From Candidatus Calditenuaceae archaeon (GTDB lineage: Archaea; Thermoproteota; Nitrososphaeria_A; Caldarchaeales; Calditenuaceae), in assembly GCA_025058175.1 (NCBI GenBank), contig JANXED010000003.1, positions 1 to 64,000 on the forward strand: a DNA stretch of 64,000 nucleotides. Reading direction: 5' to 3'. The position numbers and the translations under genes were made by a program. Below are positions 34,707 to 42,245 of the stretch, in pieces; the stretch's first letter is position 1; the number at the start of each line of letters is the position of its first letter. The notes under the pieces are model-generated. The model was not told the origin of the DNA. It did not search any database and was given only the letters and a program-made list of their open reading frames with translations.

Positions 34707-36284
34707 ATGTCCGGTCAGCAGAAGATCACCTACGTGACCCTCTTCGCGGACCCGACGATCCACCCGAACTTCGAGAACGCGCTGAAGGAGGTGGAGAGGA
34801 AGTACCTGGGGAGGAGCTACCCGCTGTACATCGGCGAGGAGGAGGTCTGGACCGGCGAGGAGTTCGAGGACCGGAGCCCAATAGACACGAGCTTACTGGT
34901 TGCGAGGTTCCAGAGGGCGAAGAGGGAGCACATCGCGAAGGCGATCGACGTCGCAGACAGGTCCTTCGAGGGCTGGTCCGAGCTTGACTGGAGGGAGAGG
35001 GTCAAAGTGATGGAGAGGGCGGCGCAGCTGATCGACGAGAGGAAGTTCGAGATAGCCGCGGTGATCACCTACGAGGTCGGGAAGAACAGGCTCGAGGCGC
35101 TGGCGGAGTGCTGGGAGGCGATCGACGCGATCAGGTACTACTGCAGGGTGATGGAGGAGAACAACGGATACCAGAGGGACTTGGGGCCCGGAGCTCCGGG
35201 TGAGGTCTGTAAGATGGTCGCGAGACCCTATGGCGCCTGGGTCGTGATATCTCCGTTCAACTTCCCGTTCATGCTCGCGAACGGAATGATCCTCGGCGCC
35301 CTCATCACGGGTAACACGGTCGTCTTCAAGCCGACCAGTGAGGCCCCGCTCGCAGGACTCCTCCTCTACAGGGTCTTCAGGGACGCAGGAGTTCCGCCCG
35401 GAGCGATCAACTTCCTGACAGGGCCCGGAGACGTCTTCGAGGAGGAAGTGACGACGAACCCGAAGGTCGCGGGGATAGCCTTCACCGGGTCGAAGGAGGT
35501 CGGGATGAGGCTCTACAGGAGGTTCCTCACCAGCCAGCCCTACCCCAAGCCGATCATCCTCGAGATGGGGAGCAAGAACCCGACGATCGTGACCGAGAAG
35601 GCGGACATCGGGAAGGCCGTGACAGGCGTGATTAGGGCCGCGTTCGGGTACGGAGGCCAGAAGTGCTCCGCGACCTCGAGGCTCTACGTCCACGAGCGGA
35701 TCTACGAGCGGTTCCTAGAGGAGCTCGTGAGGGAGACGTCGAAGCTGAGGGTCGGGGACCCGAGGGAAAAGGAGACCTTCATGGGCCCGGTGATCAACAG
35801 GAGGGCCGTCGAGAACTTCAGGGCCTACGTCGAGGAGGCGAAAAGGGCGGGGGGCCAGGTCCTCTACGGGGGCGAGGCGCTTGGAGGGGAGCCTTACGAC
35901 AGGGGCTTCTACGTCCAGCCGACGATCATCGCTGACCTCCCGCGCGGCCACAGGCTCTGGAAGGAAGAGCTCTTCCTCCCGATCCTGCTGGTGGCGAAGT
36001 TCAGGGCCCTCGACGAGGCGATAAGCGCCGCAAACGACACCGAATATGGCCTCACCGCGGGCATCTTCTCAGAGGACAAGTCCGAGGTCGAGAGGTTCTT
36101 CTCGAAGATACAGTTCGGCGTCTGCTACGCAAACAGGCGGGGCGGGTCGACGACTGGCGCTTGGCCTGGAGCCCAGACCTTCGTCGGGTGGAAGGCGAGC
36201 GGGGCGACCGGGAAGGGCGTCGGAGGGCCCCACTACCTGCTGACGTTCCTCAGGGAGCAGTCGAGGACGGTCGTCGTCGAGTGA
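34707..36284 (+). CDS. Aldehyde dehydrogenase, 1-pyrroline-5-carboxylate dehydrogenase-like
   Basis: NAD(P)-dependent aldehyde dehydrogenase (525 aa), most like delta-1-pyrroline-5-carboxylate dehydrogenase, which turns glutamate semialdehyde into glutamate. N185 (SPFNFPF), E286 (LEMGSKNP) and the catalytic C320 (GQKCSATS) are in place; LGRSYPLYIGEEEVWT and PITEYGLTAG-type C-terminal segments fit. The ATG at 34707 follows a GGATTTTAACC box near 34675-34685; the open frame further left runs through tRNA-Glu and is not coding. No proline dehydrogenase adjoins. A general aldehyde dehydrogenase is the alternative. Confidence 0.85.
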   Translation: MSGQQKITYVTLFADPTIHPNFENALKEVERKYLGRSYPLYIGEEEVWTGEEFEDRSPIDTSLLVARFQRAKREHIAKAIDVADRSFEGWSELDWRERVKVMERAAQLIDERKFEIAAVITYEVGKNRLEALAECWEAIDAIRYYCRVMEENNGYQRDLGPGAPGEVCKMVARPYGAWVVISPFNFPFMLANGMILGALITGNTVVFKPTSEAPLAGLLLYRVFRDAGVPPGAINFLTGPGDVFEEEVTTNPKVAGIAFTGSKEVGMRLYRRFLTSQPYPKPIILEMGSKNPTIVTEKADIGKAVTGVIRAAFGYGGQKCSATSRLYVHERIYERFLEELVRETSKLRVGDPREKETFMGPVINRRAVENFRAYVEEAKRAGGQVLYGGEALGGEPYDRGFYVQPTIIADLPRGHRLWKEELFLPILLVAKFRALDEAISAANDTEYGLTAGIFSEDKSEVERFFSKIQFGVCYANRRGGSTTGAWPGAQTFVGWKASGATGKGVGGPHYLLTFLREQSRTVVVE

Positions 36285-36597
36285 CCGAACCCGACGTATG
36301 ACGTTTCTCGTCGACTCCGCGAGAGCGGTTCTCTGACCGCTTCCACGTCATTTGATCCCGTCAAATCAGCGACGGCTTAGTAGATGTTGCTGGCGAGGGC
36401 GAGGTCTCCGAGGCTCATGATTCGATCGAGTGAAGGGGGATCAGGGGGACGGCATCCGGCTGGTTACCGGCATGAGGGGCCGTGCGACGTCTTAGGGCTT
36501 CGCGTGTTGACCCATGGACGTGCACATGTCGGTGCGGTCGCGATGCCGCGAGCCTCCGGCTCGGTGCTCCGTCGAGTTTTTACACTCGCCTCCGCGG
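36285..36597. other. 313-bp non-coding gap with two inverted repeats
   Basis: No convincing gene. AGCGGT-TCTCTG-ACCGCT (36324-36341) and ATTTGA-TCCCG-TCAAAT (36350-36366) are perfect inverted repeats soon after the aldehyde dehydrogenase stop and may terminate it or bind a regulator. GTTTTTACAC (36576-36585) is a likely TATA box for the next gene. A non-coding RNA in 36367-36570 cannot be excluded. Confidence 0.4.
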
Positions 36598-37239
36598 TTG
36601 ATCGAGGAGTTGCGGGGAAAGCGCGAGCTCGAGAGGGAGGTCCTGAGGAGGGCCTCGGGGTGGCTCGTCGAGGCGATGGTCAGGAGGAGGGTCTCGCCGT
36701 TCGCCCTGACCTACTCGGCGTTAGGGCTCGCGGCCCTCGCGGCCTCGATGTTCGCGCTCCACAGGGCGTGGGCCTGGTTCGTGCCGCTCGGAGGGCTAGT
36801 GTACCTAGCGTCGGGGCTATTGGACGCGTTAGACGGCGAGGTCGCGAGGAGGGAAGGGAGGGTCACCGCGAGGGGTGCCTTCGAGGACTCGGTGCTCGAC
36901 AAGTTCGGGGAGGCCGCGGTCTCGGTCGGGCTGCTGATGGGGCCTGCAGGCGGGCTCGAGGTCCTGCTCTTCGCGACCGGGTCGCTGCTCGTCAGCTACG
37001 CTAGGGCCCGCGCCGAGTCACTAGGAGTGGAGCTGGCAGGCATCGGGGTCGCGGAGAGGGCGGAGCGAACGGTCGGCCTCGTCGTGGGGACGCTGACATA
37101 CCCACTCTGGGAACACGTGCTGAACCTCGCCCTCGCGGCCGTCGGGGTAGCGGCCTACGCTACGGCGGTTCAGAGGTTCGTCGTCGCGTCGAGGGCCCTC
37201 GCTGGGCGGGGCGATCCGTCACCCGGTGGGCGCCGATAG
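36598..37239 (+). CDS. CDP-alcohol phosphatidyltransferase (archaeal lipid synthesis)
   Basis: Membrane enzyme (213 aa) joining CDP-archaeol to an alcohol phosphate, probably inositol phosphate (archaetidylinositol phosphate synthase). The full family motif is visible: D76xxD79G80xxAR84, G93, D97 and D101 in LDALDGEVARREGRVTARG. About five transmembrane helices. The TTG at 36598 is about 20 nt after the TATA-like run; a TTG at 36610 is an alternative, and longer upstream frame lies before the promoter. Its end overlaps convergent hisC by 21 bp. The alcohol is not certain. Confidence 0.85.
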   Translation: MIEELRGKRELEREVLRRASGWLVEAMVRRRVSPFALTYSALGLAALAASMFALHRAWAWFVPLGGLVYLASGLLDALDGEVARREGRVTARGAFEDSVLDKFGEAAVSVGLLMGPAGGLEVLLFATGSLLVSYARARAESLGVELAGIGVAERAERTVGLVVGTLTYPLWEHVLNLALAAVGVAAYATAVQRFVVASRALAGRGDPSPGGRR

Positions 37240-38316
37240 GGCCTCCTTGAACGCGCGGATGAACCGGTCGTTCTCCCGCCTCGAGCAGACCGTGACCCTG
37301 ACGCAGCCGCTCAGGTAAGGGTTCCCCTCGAAGCTCCTCACGACGATCCCCTTCCTGAGGAGCGACCTCTTCACCTCGGAAGCGTCGCGGTCGAGGAGCC
37401 TGATCAGGAGGAAGTTCGCGGATGACGGGTAGACGAGGACTCCGTCGAGCCTCGAGAGTTCCGACCTCAGCCTCTCCCTCTCCCTCACGATCCTCTCCAC
37501 GTCCCTCCTCACGTAGCCGTGGCTCTTGAGCGCGATCGCCCCGCACCTCGCGTTGACCGACCCTATGCTGTTGGGGGGCCTGGCCTTGTTCAGCTCCCTC
37601 ACGACAGACCCGTTCGCGACCAGGTAGCCTATCCTGATCCCCGCCAACCCGAAGGCCTTCGAGAGTGTCCTGATCACGCAGAGGTTCTCGTGCCTCGAGA
37701 GGAGCCTCACCACGGTCCTCCCGGAGAACTCGTGATAGGCCTCGTCGACGACGACCAGCGCCTCCGTCTCGCGGCAGACCCTCTCGATCGTGCCCTCCTC
37801 GAGCCCGTTCCCGGTCGGGTTGTTGGGGTCGCAGAGCCAGACGACGGATGTGCTCCGGTCACAGGCCCTCAGGAGGGAGTCGACGTCCTCGATGAAGCCC
37901 TCGAGCCTCGCGACGCCCCTGAACTCGGCGCCTTGGAGCTCGGTCGCGACCCTGAAGTATGAGTAGGTCGGGACTGGAGAGGCCGCGCTCCTCCCCTTCG
38001 CGAGGAAGGCCCTCGAGACGATGTCGATCGCCTCGTCGGCGCCGTTCGTCGGGACGATCAGCTCCGGGTCCCACCCCACGTACTCCGCCATCGCCTCCCT
38101 CAGCTCCCTGTAGCTCGTGTCAGGGTACTGGTTGACCTCGATCCGATCCAGCTCCGACCTCAACGCCCTCATCACCGCCGACGGTCTGTAGGGAGATACG
38201 TTCGTGTCCATCCTCACCACGTCCTCCGGCCTGAGACCGAAGGTCCTCGCGATCTCCTCGGTCGAGGGCTCCCAAGCGTACGGCTCGAACCCCGATAGGT
38301 CCTCCCGCGGCCTCAC
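37219..38316 (-). CDS. hisC: Histidinol-phosphate aminotransferase
   Basis: PLP fold-type I aminotransferase (365 aa) of histidine synthesis. Typical segments: RMDTNVSPYRPSAVMRAL, NQYPDTSYRELREAMAEYVG, VPTNGADEAIDIV, WLCDPNNPTGN and the PLP lysine in RTLSKAFGLAGIRIGY. The GTG at 38316 starts the conserved RPREDLSGFEPYAWEP; the frame is open to a GTG at 38385, but that codon sits inside the promoter shared with eL21. No other histidine genes in the window, so it is detached from a his operon. Confidence 0.9.
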   Translation of the reverse strand: MRPREDLSGFEPYAWEPSTEEIARTFGLRPEDVVRMDTNVSPYRPSAVMRALRSELDRIEVNQYPDTSYRELREAMAEYVGWDPELIVPTNGADEAIDIVSRAFLAKGRSAASPVPTYSYFRVATELQGAEFRGVARLEGFIEDVDSLLRACDRSTSVVWLCDPNNPTGNGLEEGTIERVCRETEALVVVDEAYHEFSGRTVVRLLSRHENLCVIRTLSKAFGLAGIRIGYLVANGSVVRELNKARPPNSIGSVNARCGAIALKSHGYVRRDVERIVRERERLRSELSRLDGVLVYPSSANFLLIRLLDRDASEVKRSLLRKGIVVRSFEGNPYLSGCVRVTVCSRRENDRFIRAFKEALSAPTG

Positions 38317-38383
38317 GCGTCCCGAGGCGCTCCGGGAAGTGATAAGCTCAACCGCCGAAGCCGGACGGATCCCGCTTTTCAAC

Positions 38384-38422
38384 ACTTAAATACACTGAAG
38401 GGACTGGTTCTAAACCGGGTGG
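38384..38422. promoter_or_regulatory. Shared hisC/eL21 promoter and eL21 ribosome site
   Basis: TTAAATA (38386-38392) is a symmetrical-looking TATA box that can serve both directions: eL21 on plus and hisC on minus. GGGTGG (38417-38422) lies 6 nt before the CTG at 38429 proposed as the eL21 start. Confidence 0.55.
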
Positions 38423-38428
38423 AAAGGC

Positions 38429-38722
38429 CTGGCGCGGCATCACGGCTACAGGTACCGGACGAGGACGCTGCTCACGAAGCCGGTGGGGTCGAGGATGGGG
38501 CCTAGGCCCGAGGTCCATTTGGTAGACTACCCCGTGGGCAGCAGAGTCGTGATCGCCTCCGACCCCATGGTCCACAGGTCGCTGCCGCACAAGAGGTTCC
38601 ACGGCAAGGTCGGGACCGTCGTAAGAAAGAGAGGTAGGGCCTACGAGGTAGAGGTCTACTTAGGGTCCAAAAGGAAGGTGCTCTACGTCCTCCCTGACCA
38701 CCTCAGGCCCCACGCGGGCTAG
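38429..38722 (+). CDS. rpl21e: Ribosomal protein eL21, probable CTG start
   Basis: Archaeal/eukaryotic L21e (97 aa from the chosen start). The C-terminal part VDYPVGSRVVIASDPMVHRSLPHKRFHGKVGTVV is diagnostic. The conserved N-terminus, here ARHHGYRYRTRTLLTKP, is encoded upstream of the first ATG or GTG codons in this frame (GTG 38483, ATG 38495). Between the in-frame stop at 38411 and that N-terminus the only near-start codon is CTG 38429, which has GGGTGG 6 nt upstream and a TATA box about 40 nt upstream. The start is therefore inferred to be CTG. Heads an operon with rpoF and the DUF655 gene. Confidence 0.88.
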   Translation: MARHHGYRYRTRTLLTKPVGSRMGPRPEVHLVDYPVGSRVVIASDPMVHRSLPHKRFHGKVGTVVRKRGRAYEVEVYLGSKRKVLYVLPDHLRPHAG

Positions 38723-38732
38723 GTGACCTCCC

Positions 38733-39098
38733 TTGCCGAGGCGCGTGATCTCTTCAAGGCCGCTCTCGATACCGGAGGTGAAGGAGCTACTCGAGGGGGT
38801 ACAGAGGGGCAGGTCGCCGATGGTCCAGAGGGTCTACAGCTACGTCTCGGCATACTCGAAGGTCAGCCCGGATGCCGCAAGGGCCCTCAAGGAGGAGCTG
38901 ATGCGGGACCATGGCCTCGACGAGCTTGAGGCGACGCAGGTCGTGAACGTCTGCCCGATGACCGTGGAGGAGCTCAGGTCGGTCCTCTCCGGGTACAAGA
39001 GGCTGCTGCTGACGGTCCTCGCGGACGAGGAGAGGCTCAGGAGGATTGTCGAGACGATCAGGAAGCACGCGGGCTCAGACCGAAGGTCCGAGGACTGA
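38733..39098 (+). CDS. rpoF: RNA polymerase subunit Rpo4 (RpoF)
   Basis: Archaeal Rpb4 homologue (121 aa), which with Rpo7 forms the stalk of RNA polymerase. Matches include SIPEVKELLEGVQRGRSPMVQRVYSYVSAYSKV and the HRDC-like LDELEATQVVNVCPMTVEELRSVL. TTG start preceded by GGTGA, 10 bp after the eL21 stop. The eL21-rpoF-DUF655 order is conserved in archaea. Confidence 0.93.
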   Translation: MPRRVISSRPLSIPEVKELLEGVQRGRSPMVQRVYSYVSAYSKVSPDAARALKEELMRDHGLDELEATQVVNVCPMTVEELRSVLSGYKRLLLTVLADEERLRRIVETIRKHAGSDRRSED

Positions 39099-39099
39099 T

Positions 39100-39681
39100 A
39101 TGCGGGAGTTCGAGCGCTGGAGGCCGAAGGTCTACGAGGACGAGGCGATAGTCCTAGGGATGGAGCAGTCGAGGAGGGGCGGGAGGCACGGGCACGCGAA
39201 CGTCATCTACCTCCTGGGGACAGAGCACTTCACGCTCCTTGAGGCCGCGGTCTCCCCTGAGCTGAAGCTGGTCCCAGGGAACCTCCTCTACATCGGGAAG
39301 GACGCGCCGAGGGACATGGTCAGGATCATCAGGAGGATAGGGTACCAGGACCTCCCCGAAATGGCGAGACTCGAGCTCGAGAGGGCGGTGGAGAGGATCG
39401 TCAACGAGAAGGAGCCGAAGTTCGTGAAGTTCTTCAACACCTGCGGCCCCCTCACACCGAGGCTCCACGCGCTCGAAGTGATCCAGGGGATCGGGAAGAA
39501 GACGATGCTGAAGGTCCTCGAGGAGAGAGAGAAGAAGCCCTTCGAGTCCTTCGAAGAGATCGAGAAGAGGACCGGACTGCAGGACGTGAAAGGAAGCGTC
39601 GTGAAGAGGATACTCCAGGAGCTCTCTGACCCCGACAACAGGTATTGGCTCTTCGTGAGGCCGCCGCACGTCGAGGCCTGA
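39100..39681 (+). CDS. DUF655 RNA-binding-type protein
   Basis: 193 aa, full length for DUF655. N-terminal beta-rich (OB-like) part with KVYEDEAIVLGMEQ and GNLLYIGKD; C-terminal helix-hairpin-helix IQGIGKKTMLKVLEEREKKPFESFEEIEKRTGLQ. Function is not established; its constant place beside eL21 and rpoF, and often the 16S rRNA dimethyltransferase gene, points to RNA or ribosome work. The dimethyltransferase gene is missing here, replaced by an ABC ATPase. ATG start one base after the rpoF stop; the longer frame is shadow. Confidence 0.9.
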   Translation: MREFERWRPKVYEDEAIVLGMEQSRRGGRHGHANVIYLLGTEHFTLLEAAVSPELKLVPGNLLYIGKDAPRDMVRIIRRIGYQDLPEMARLELERAVERIVNEKEPKFVKFFNTCGPLTPRLHALEVIQGIGKKTMLKVLEEREKKPFESFEEIEKRTGLQDVKGSVVKRILQELSDPDNRYWLFVRPPHVEA

Positions 39682-39750
39682 TTCCGGCGAGCTCGAGGCC
39701 CGGGGCTCCAGCTCTCACGTAAATATTGCCCGGCTCCGGGGCGGGTCGGG

Positions 39751-40503
39751 ATGAGCGAGCTCGTGAGGATGGAGGACGTCTCCTTCGCTTACGCCAACTC
39801 CCGGAGCCCAGTCCTCCAGGGGATCAACATCCACGTGAACTACGCCGAGTTCGTGGGGATCGTCGGGCCGAGCGGGACCGGCAAGTCGACGCTCCTCAGG
39901 CTCATGTCTGGACTCCTCAAGCCCACGAAGGGCAGGGTCCTCTTCAGGGGCGAGCCCCTCAACGGTCCTAACCCCAGGATCTCGATGATGTTCCAGTCCC
40001 CGACGCTCTTGCCATGGCTGACCGTGATCGAGAACGTCACGCTCCCCCTCAAGGCGAGGAGGGACCTCACCGAGGAGGAGAAGAAGGAGCTAGGGATGAG
40101 GTTCCTCGACCTCACGGGGCTCTCGGGGTACGAGAGGGCCTACCCTAGGGAGCTCAGCGGCGGGATGCAGCAACGCGTCGCCCTCGCGAGGGCCCTCGTC
40201 AGCCTCCCAGACCTCCTTCTCCTCGACGAGCCGTTCAGCAACCTGGACCCGCTGACCGCGCTGGCCCTGATCAGGGAGATAGAGCACATGTGGTACGACT
40301 CCAGCCTCCCCCCGGCCTCCGTCGTGCTGGTCTCGCATAACGTCGACGAGATAGTCCAGCTCTCAGACAGGATCCTCGTCCTGAAGGGAAGGCCCGCGAC
40401 CGTGGTCGCGGAGGTTAAGGTCGAGCTCGAGAGGCCTAGGGTCAGGCGGAGCCCGGAGTTCCTGAACATCGTCGATGAAGTGATCGTGCTGATGGGGAAC
40501 TAA
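39751..40503 (+). CDS. NitT/TauT-type ABC transporter ATPase
   Basis: 250-residue importer ATPase of the nitrate/sulfonate/taurine group. Walker A GPSGTGKST at 39-47, MMFQSPTLLPWLTVIENV (Q-loop with the LLPW signature of this group), signature LSGGMQQR, Walker B LLLLDEP, and VSHNVDE. GTAAATATT (39719-39727) lies 28 nt before the ATG. No permease or binding protein adjoins. It is convergent with a gene for the C-terminal domain often fused to such ATPases, the two stops overlapping by 4 bp. Confidence 0.9.
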   Translation: MSELVRMEDVSFAYANSRSPVLQGINIHVNYAEFVGIVGPSGTGKSTLLRLMSGLLKPTKGRVLFRGEPLNGPNPRISMMFQSPTLLPWLTVIENVTLPLKARRDLTEEEKKELGMRFLDLTGLSGYERAYPRELSGGMQQRVALARALVSLPDLLLLDEPFSNLDPLTALALIREIEHMWYDSSLPPASVVLVSHNVDEIVQLSDRILVLKGRPATVVAEVKVELERPRVRRSPEFLNIVDEVIVLMGN

Positions 40504-41006
40504 GGCTTAGACCTCCTGGTCCTCTTGATCCTGAAGGAAGAGGACTCGCCGTCGTACTCCAGTATCCCGGTCGCGACCAGCCAGTCGATGATGAATGAGT
40601 TGAGCCTCCTGAGCTGCTCCTCCTCTACCGCGCAGAGCCCAAGCCTCTCGTTGATCTCCTCGACCGAGAGCGGCGACTGGACCGAGGAGAGGAGCGCGAT
40701 GATCGACCTGAAGGGCTCGAGGCCCTGCACTAGCTCCTTCAACATCCCCAGCTTCCCGGAGGTCCCCTTCCTGCTGAAGGCCTGACCCTCCCTCGTGAGG
40801 ATCAGGTCACCGTTCGCCACCTCGACGAACCTCAGCGCCCTCGCGACCTCCGCGACCCTCAGGAGGTGCCCGGTCTCCATCCCGGTCTCCCTCGCGAGTC
40901 TGTGCAGGTCAATCCGGCCTCCCCAGAGCACCAGGACCTCGACCAGCCCCGCGATCATCGAGGGCGTCACGTCGATGGGGCAGCTCTGTTGCTCCTCTTC
41001 CGACAA
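40500..41006 (-). CDS. Stand-alone AAA-associated C-terminal domain (winged-helix-like)
   Basis: 168 aa resembling the 'AAA-associated' C-terminal domain (PF09821 type) normally fused to NitT/TauT ATPases: PSMIAGLVEVLVLWGGRIDLHRLARETG, LLRVAEVARALRFVEVANGDLILTREGQAF and a helical end. The layout is winged-helix-like, so a regulatory role is likely. Here it is a separate gene on the opposite strand from the ATPase. TTG start after AAGGGG; shares the AT-rich ATTTAAAT promoter region (41057-41067) with uS9. Assignment by pattern. Confidence 0.65.
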   Translation of the reverse strand: MSEEEQQSCPIDVTPSMIAGLVEVLVLWGGRIDLHRLARETGMETGHLLRVAEVARALRFVEVANGDLILTREGQAFSRKGTSGKLGMLKELVQGLEPFRSIIALLSSVQSPLSVEEINERLGLCAVEEEQLRRLNSFIIDWLVATGILEYDGESSSFRIKRTRRSKP

Positions 41007-41089
41007 CCCCTTCGGACGAATCCCGGCGTCCTCATAAAAACCCTGACCCGGTTCTCATTTAAATACAGAACGAGCCCGAAGACTTGAGG

Positions 41090-41506
41090 ATGGTGCAGGC
41101 GGCGAGGGCGGAGGCGCTCAGAACGGTCTTCGTGGGGAAGAGGAAGGAGGCGGTTGCGAGGCTGAAGGTCGAGCGGGGCTCGGGGAAGGTGGTGGTGAAC
41201 GGCACTCCGATCGAGCTCTGGGGGAACTGGGTCGCGAGGGAGAAGGCGCTGGTGCCGATCAGGATCGTCGGCGAGGCCGCCGGTTCCTACAACTTCTACC
41301 TGAACGTACAGGGAGGAGGGATCCTGGGCCAGGCCGACGCGATCGCGATCGCGATCTCGAGGGCCTTGGCGGCGCTCAACCCGGAGCTGAGGAAGTCCTT
41401 CGAGGCCTACGACTACCACCTGATCTCCGGTGATCCGAGGAGGACCGAGCCCAAGAAGCCGAACAGGAGGTCCGCGAGGAGGTTCAAGCAGAAGTCCTAC
41501 AGGTGA
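41090..41506 (+). CDS. rps9: Ribosomal protein uS9
   Basis: 138-residue small-subunit protein whose C-terminal tail reaches the P-site tRNA. FVGKRKEAVARLKVERGSGKVVVNGTPIE and the basic RRSARRFKQKSYR end are diagnostic. TTTAAATAC (41058-41066) lies 28 nt before the ATG at 41090, indicating a leaderless transcript; a TTG two codons earlier is unlikely. In many archaea uS9 follows eL18 and uL13; here it stands alone with nep1 42 bp downstream. Confidence 0.95.
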   Translation: MVQAARAEALRTVFVGKRKEAVARLKVERGSGKVVVNGTPIELWGNWVAREKALVPIRIVGEAAGSYNFYLNVQGGGILGQADAIAIAISRALAALNPELRKSFEAYDYHLISGDPRRTEPKKPNRRSARRFKQKSYR

Positions 41507-41548
41507 CCCACCGAGGCTTAGAGCGACAGGCCTGGAGCTGACGGCCTC

Positions 41549-42232
41549 TTGCCGAGGGTCGACTTAGTGATAGCCGAGGCCGCGATCGAGCTGATCCCTA
41601 GGGAGCTCTGGGGAGAGCCCGACGTCGTCTCCTTCTGCAGGAGGAGGAAGAAGGACGTCAGGTGGACGCTCCTCGACTCCTCCTACCACCACAGGGCGAT
41701 GAGGAGGCTCAGCGACGGCCACAGGCGCGGCAGACCTGACATCGTCCACTTCACCCTCCTCGAGGCCCTCGGCTCGCCGCTGAACCTCTCGGGGATGTTG
41801 GGGGTCCACGTCCACACCCGGGACAACAGGTGGATCAGGGTGAACCCCTCAACAAGGCTCCCGAGGGTTTACGACCGGTTCAAGGGCCTCATCGAGCAGC
41901 TCTACAGGGAGGGGAGGCTCACCGCCGACGACGGTACCGTCCTCCTCGAGATGGAGGAGTCGGACCTGAGGAGTGTGCTGGAGGAGCTCGGTCCGGGTCA
42001 AAGGGTCCTCCTCCACGAGTCAGGGGAGGACATGGAGGCCGCGATCGGGGCGGGTTCGGTCGAGGCGGACGGCATGAAGCTCATCGTCGGCGGCTTCCCG
42101 CACGGTGACTTCGGCCCGGAGGTGCTCGAGGTGGTCGACGTCGGGCTCAGGGTCTCGAACCACAGGCTCGACGCGTGGGTTGCGGTCTCGAGGGCCCTCT
42201 GCCTGCTAGAGAGGCACTTGCTGGGCTCTTGA
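41549..42232 (+). CDS. nep1: 16S rRNA pseudouridine N1-methyltransferase Nep1
   Basis: SPOUT-fold methyltransferase (227 aa) that methylates a pseudouridine in helix 35 of 16S rRNA during small-subunit assembly. Family segments: LLDSSYHHRAMRRLSDGHRRGRPDIVHFTLLEALGSPLN, VHTRDNRWIRVNPSTRLPRVYDRF, the knot-forming VGGFPHGDFGPE, and the C-terminal SNHRLDAWVAVSRAL. TTG start, downstream of uS9; both act in 30S biogenesis. Confidence 0.93.
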   Translation: MPRVDLVIAEAAIELIPRELWGEPDVVSFCRRRKKDVRWTLLDSSYHHRAMRRLSDGHRRGRPDIVHFTLLEALGSPLNLSGMLGVHVHTRDNRWIRVNPSTRLPRVYDRFKGLIEQLYREGRLTADDGTVLLEMEESDLRSVLEELGPGQRVLLHESGEDMEAAIGAGSVEADGMKLIVGGFPHGDFGPEVLEVVDVGLRVSNHRLDAWVAVSRALCLLERHLLGS

Positions 42233-42245
42233 GGAGGAAAGAGGT

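Noticed and set aside
38483-38722. eL21 starting at GTG 38483
   Set aside because: This start discards the conserved GYR-containing N-terminus that is encoded just upstream in the same frame.
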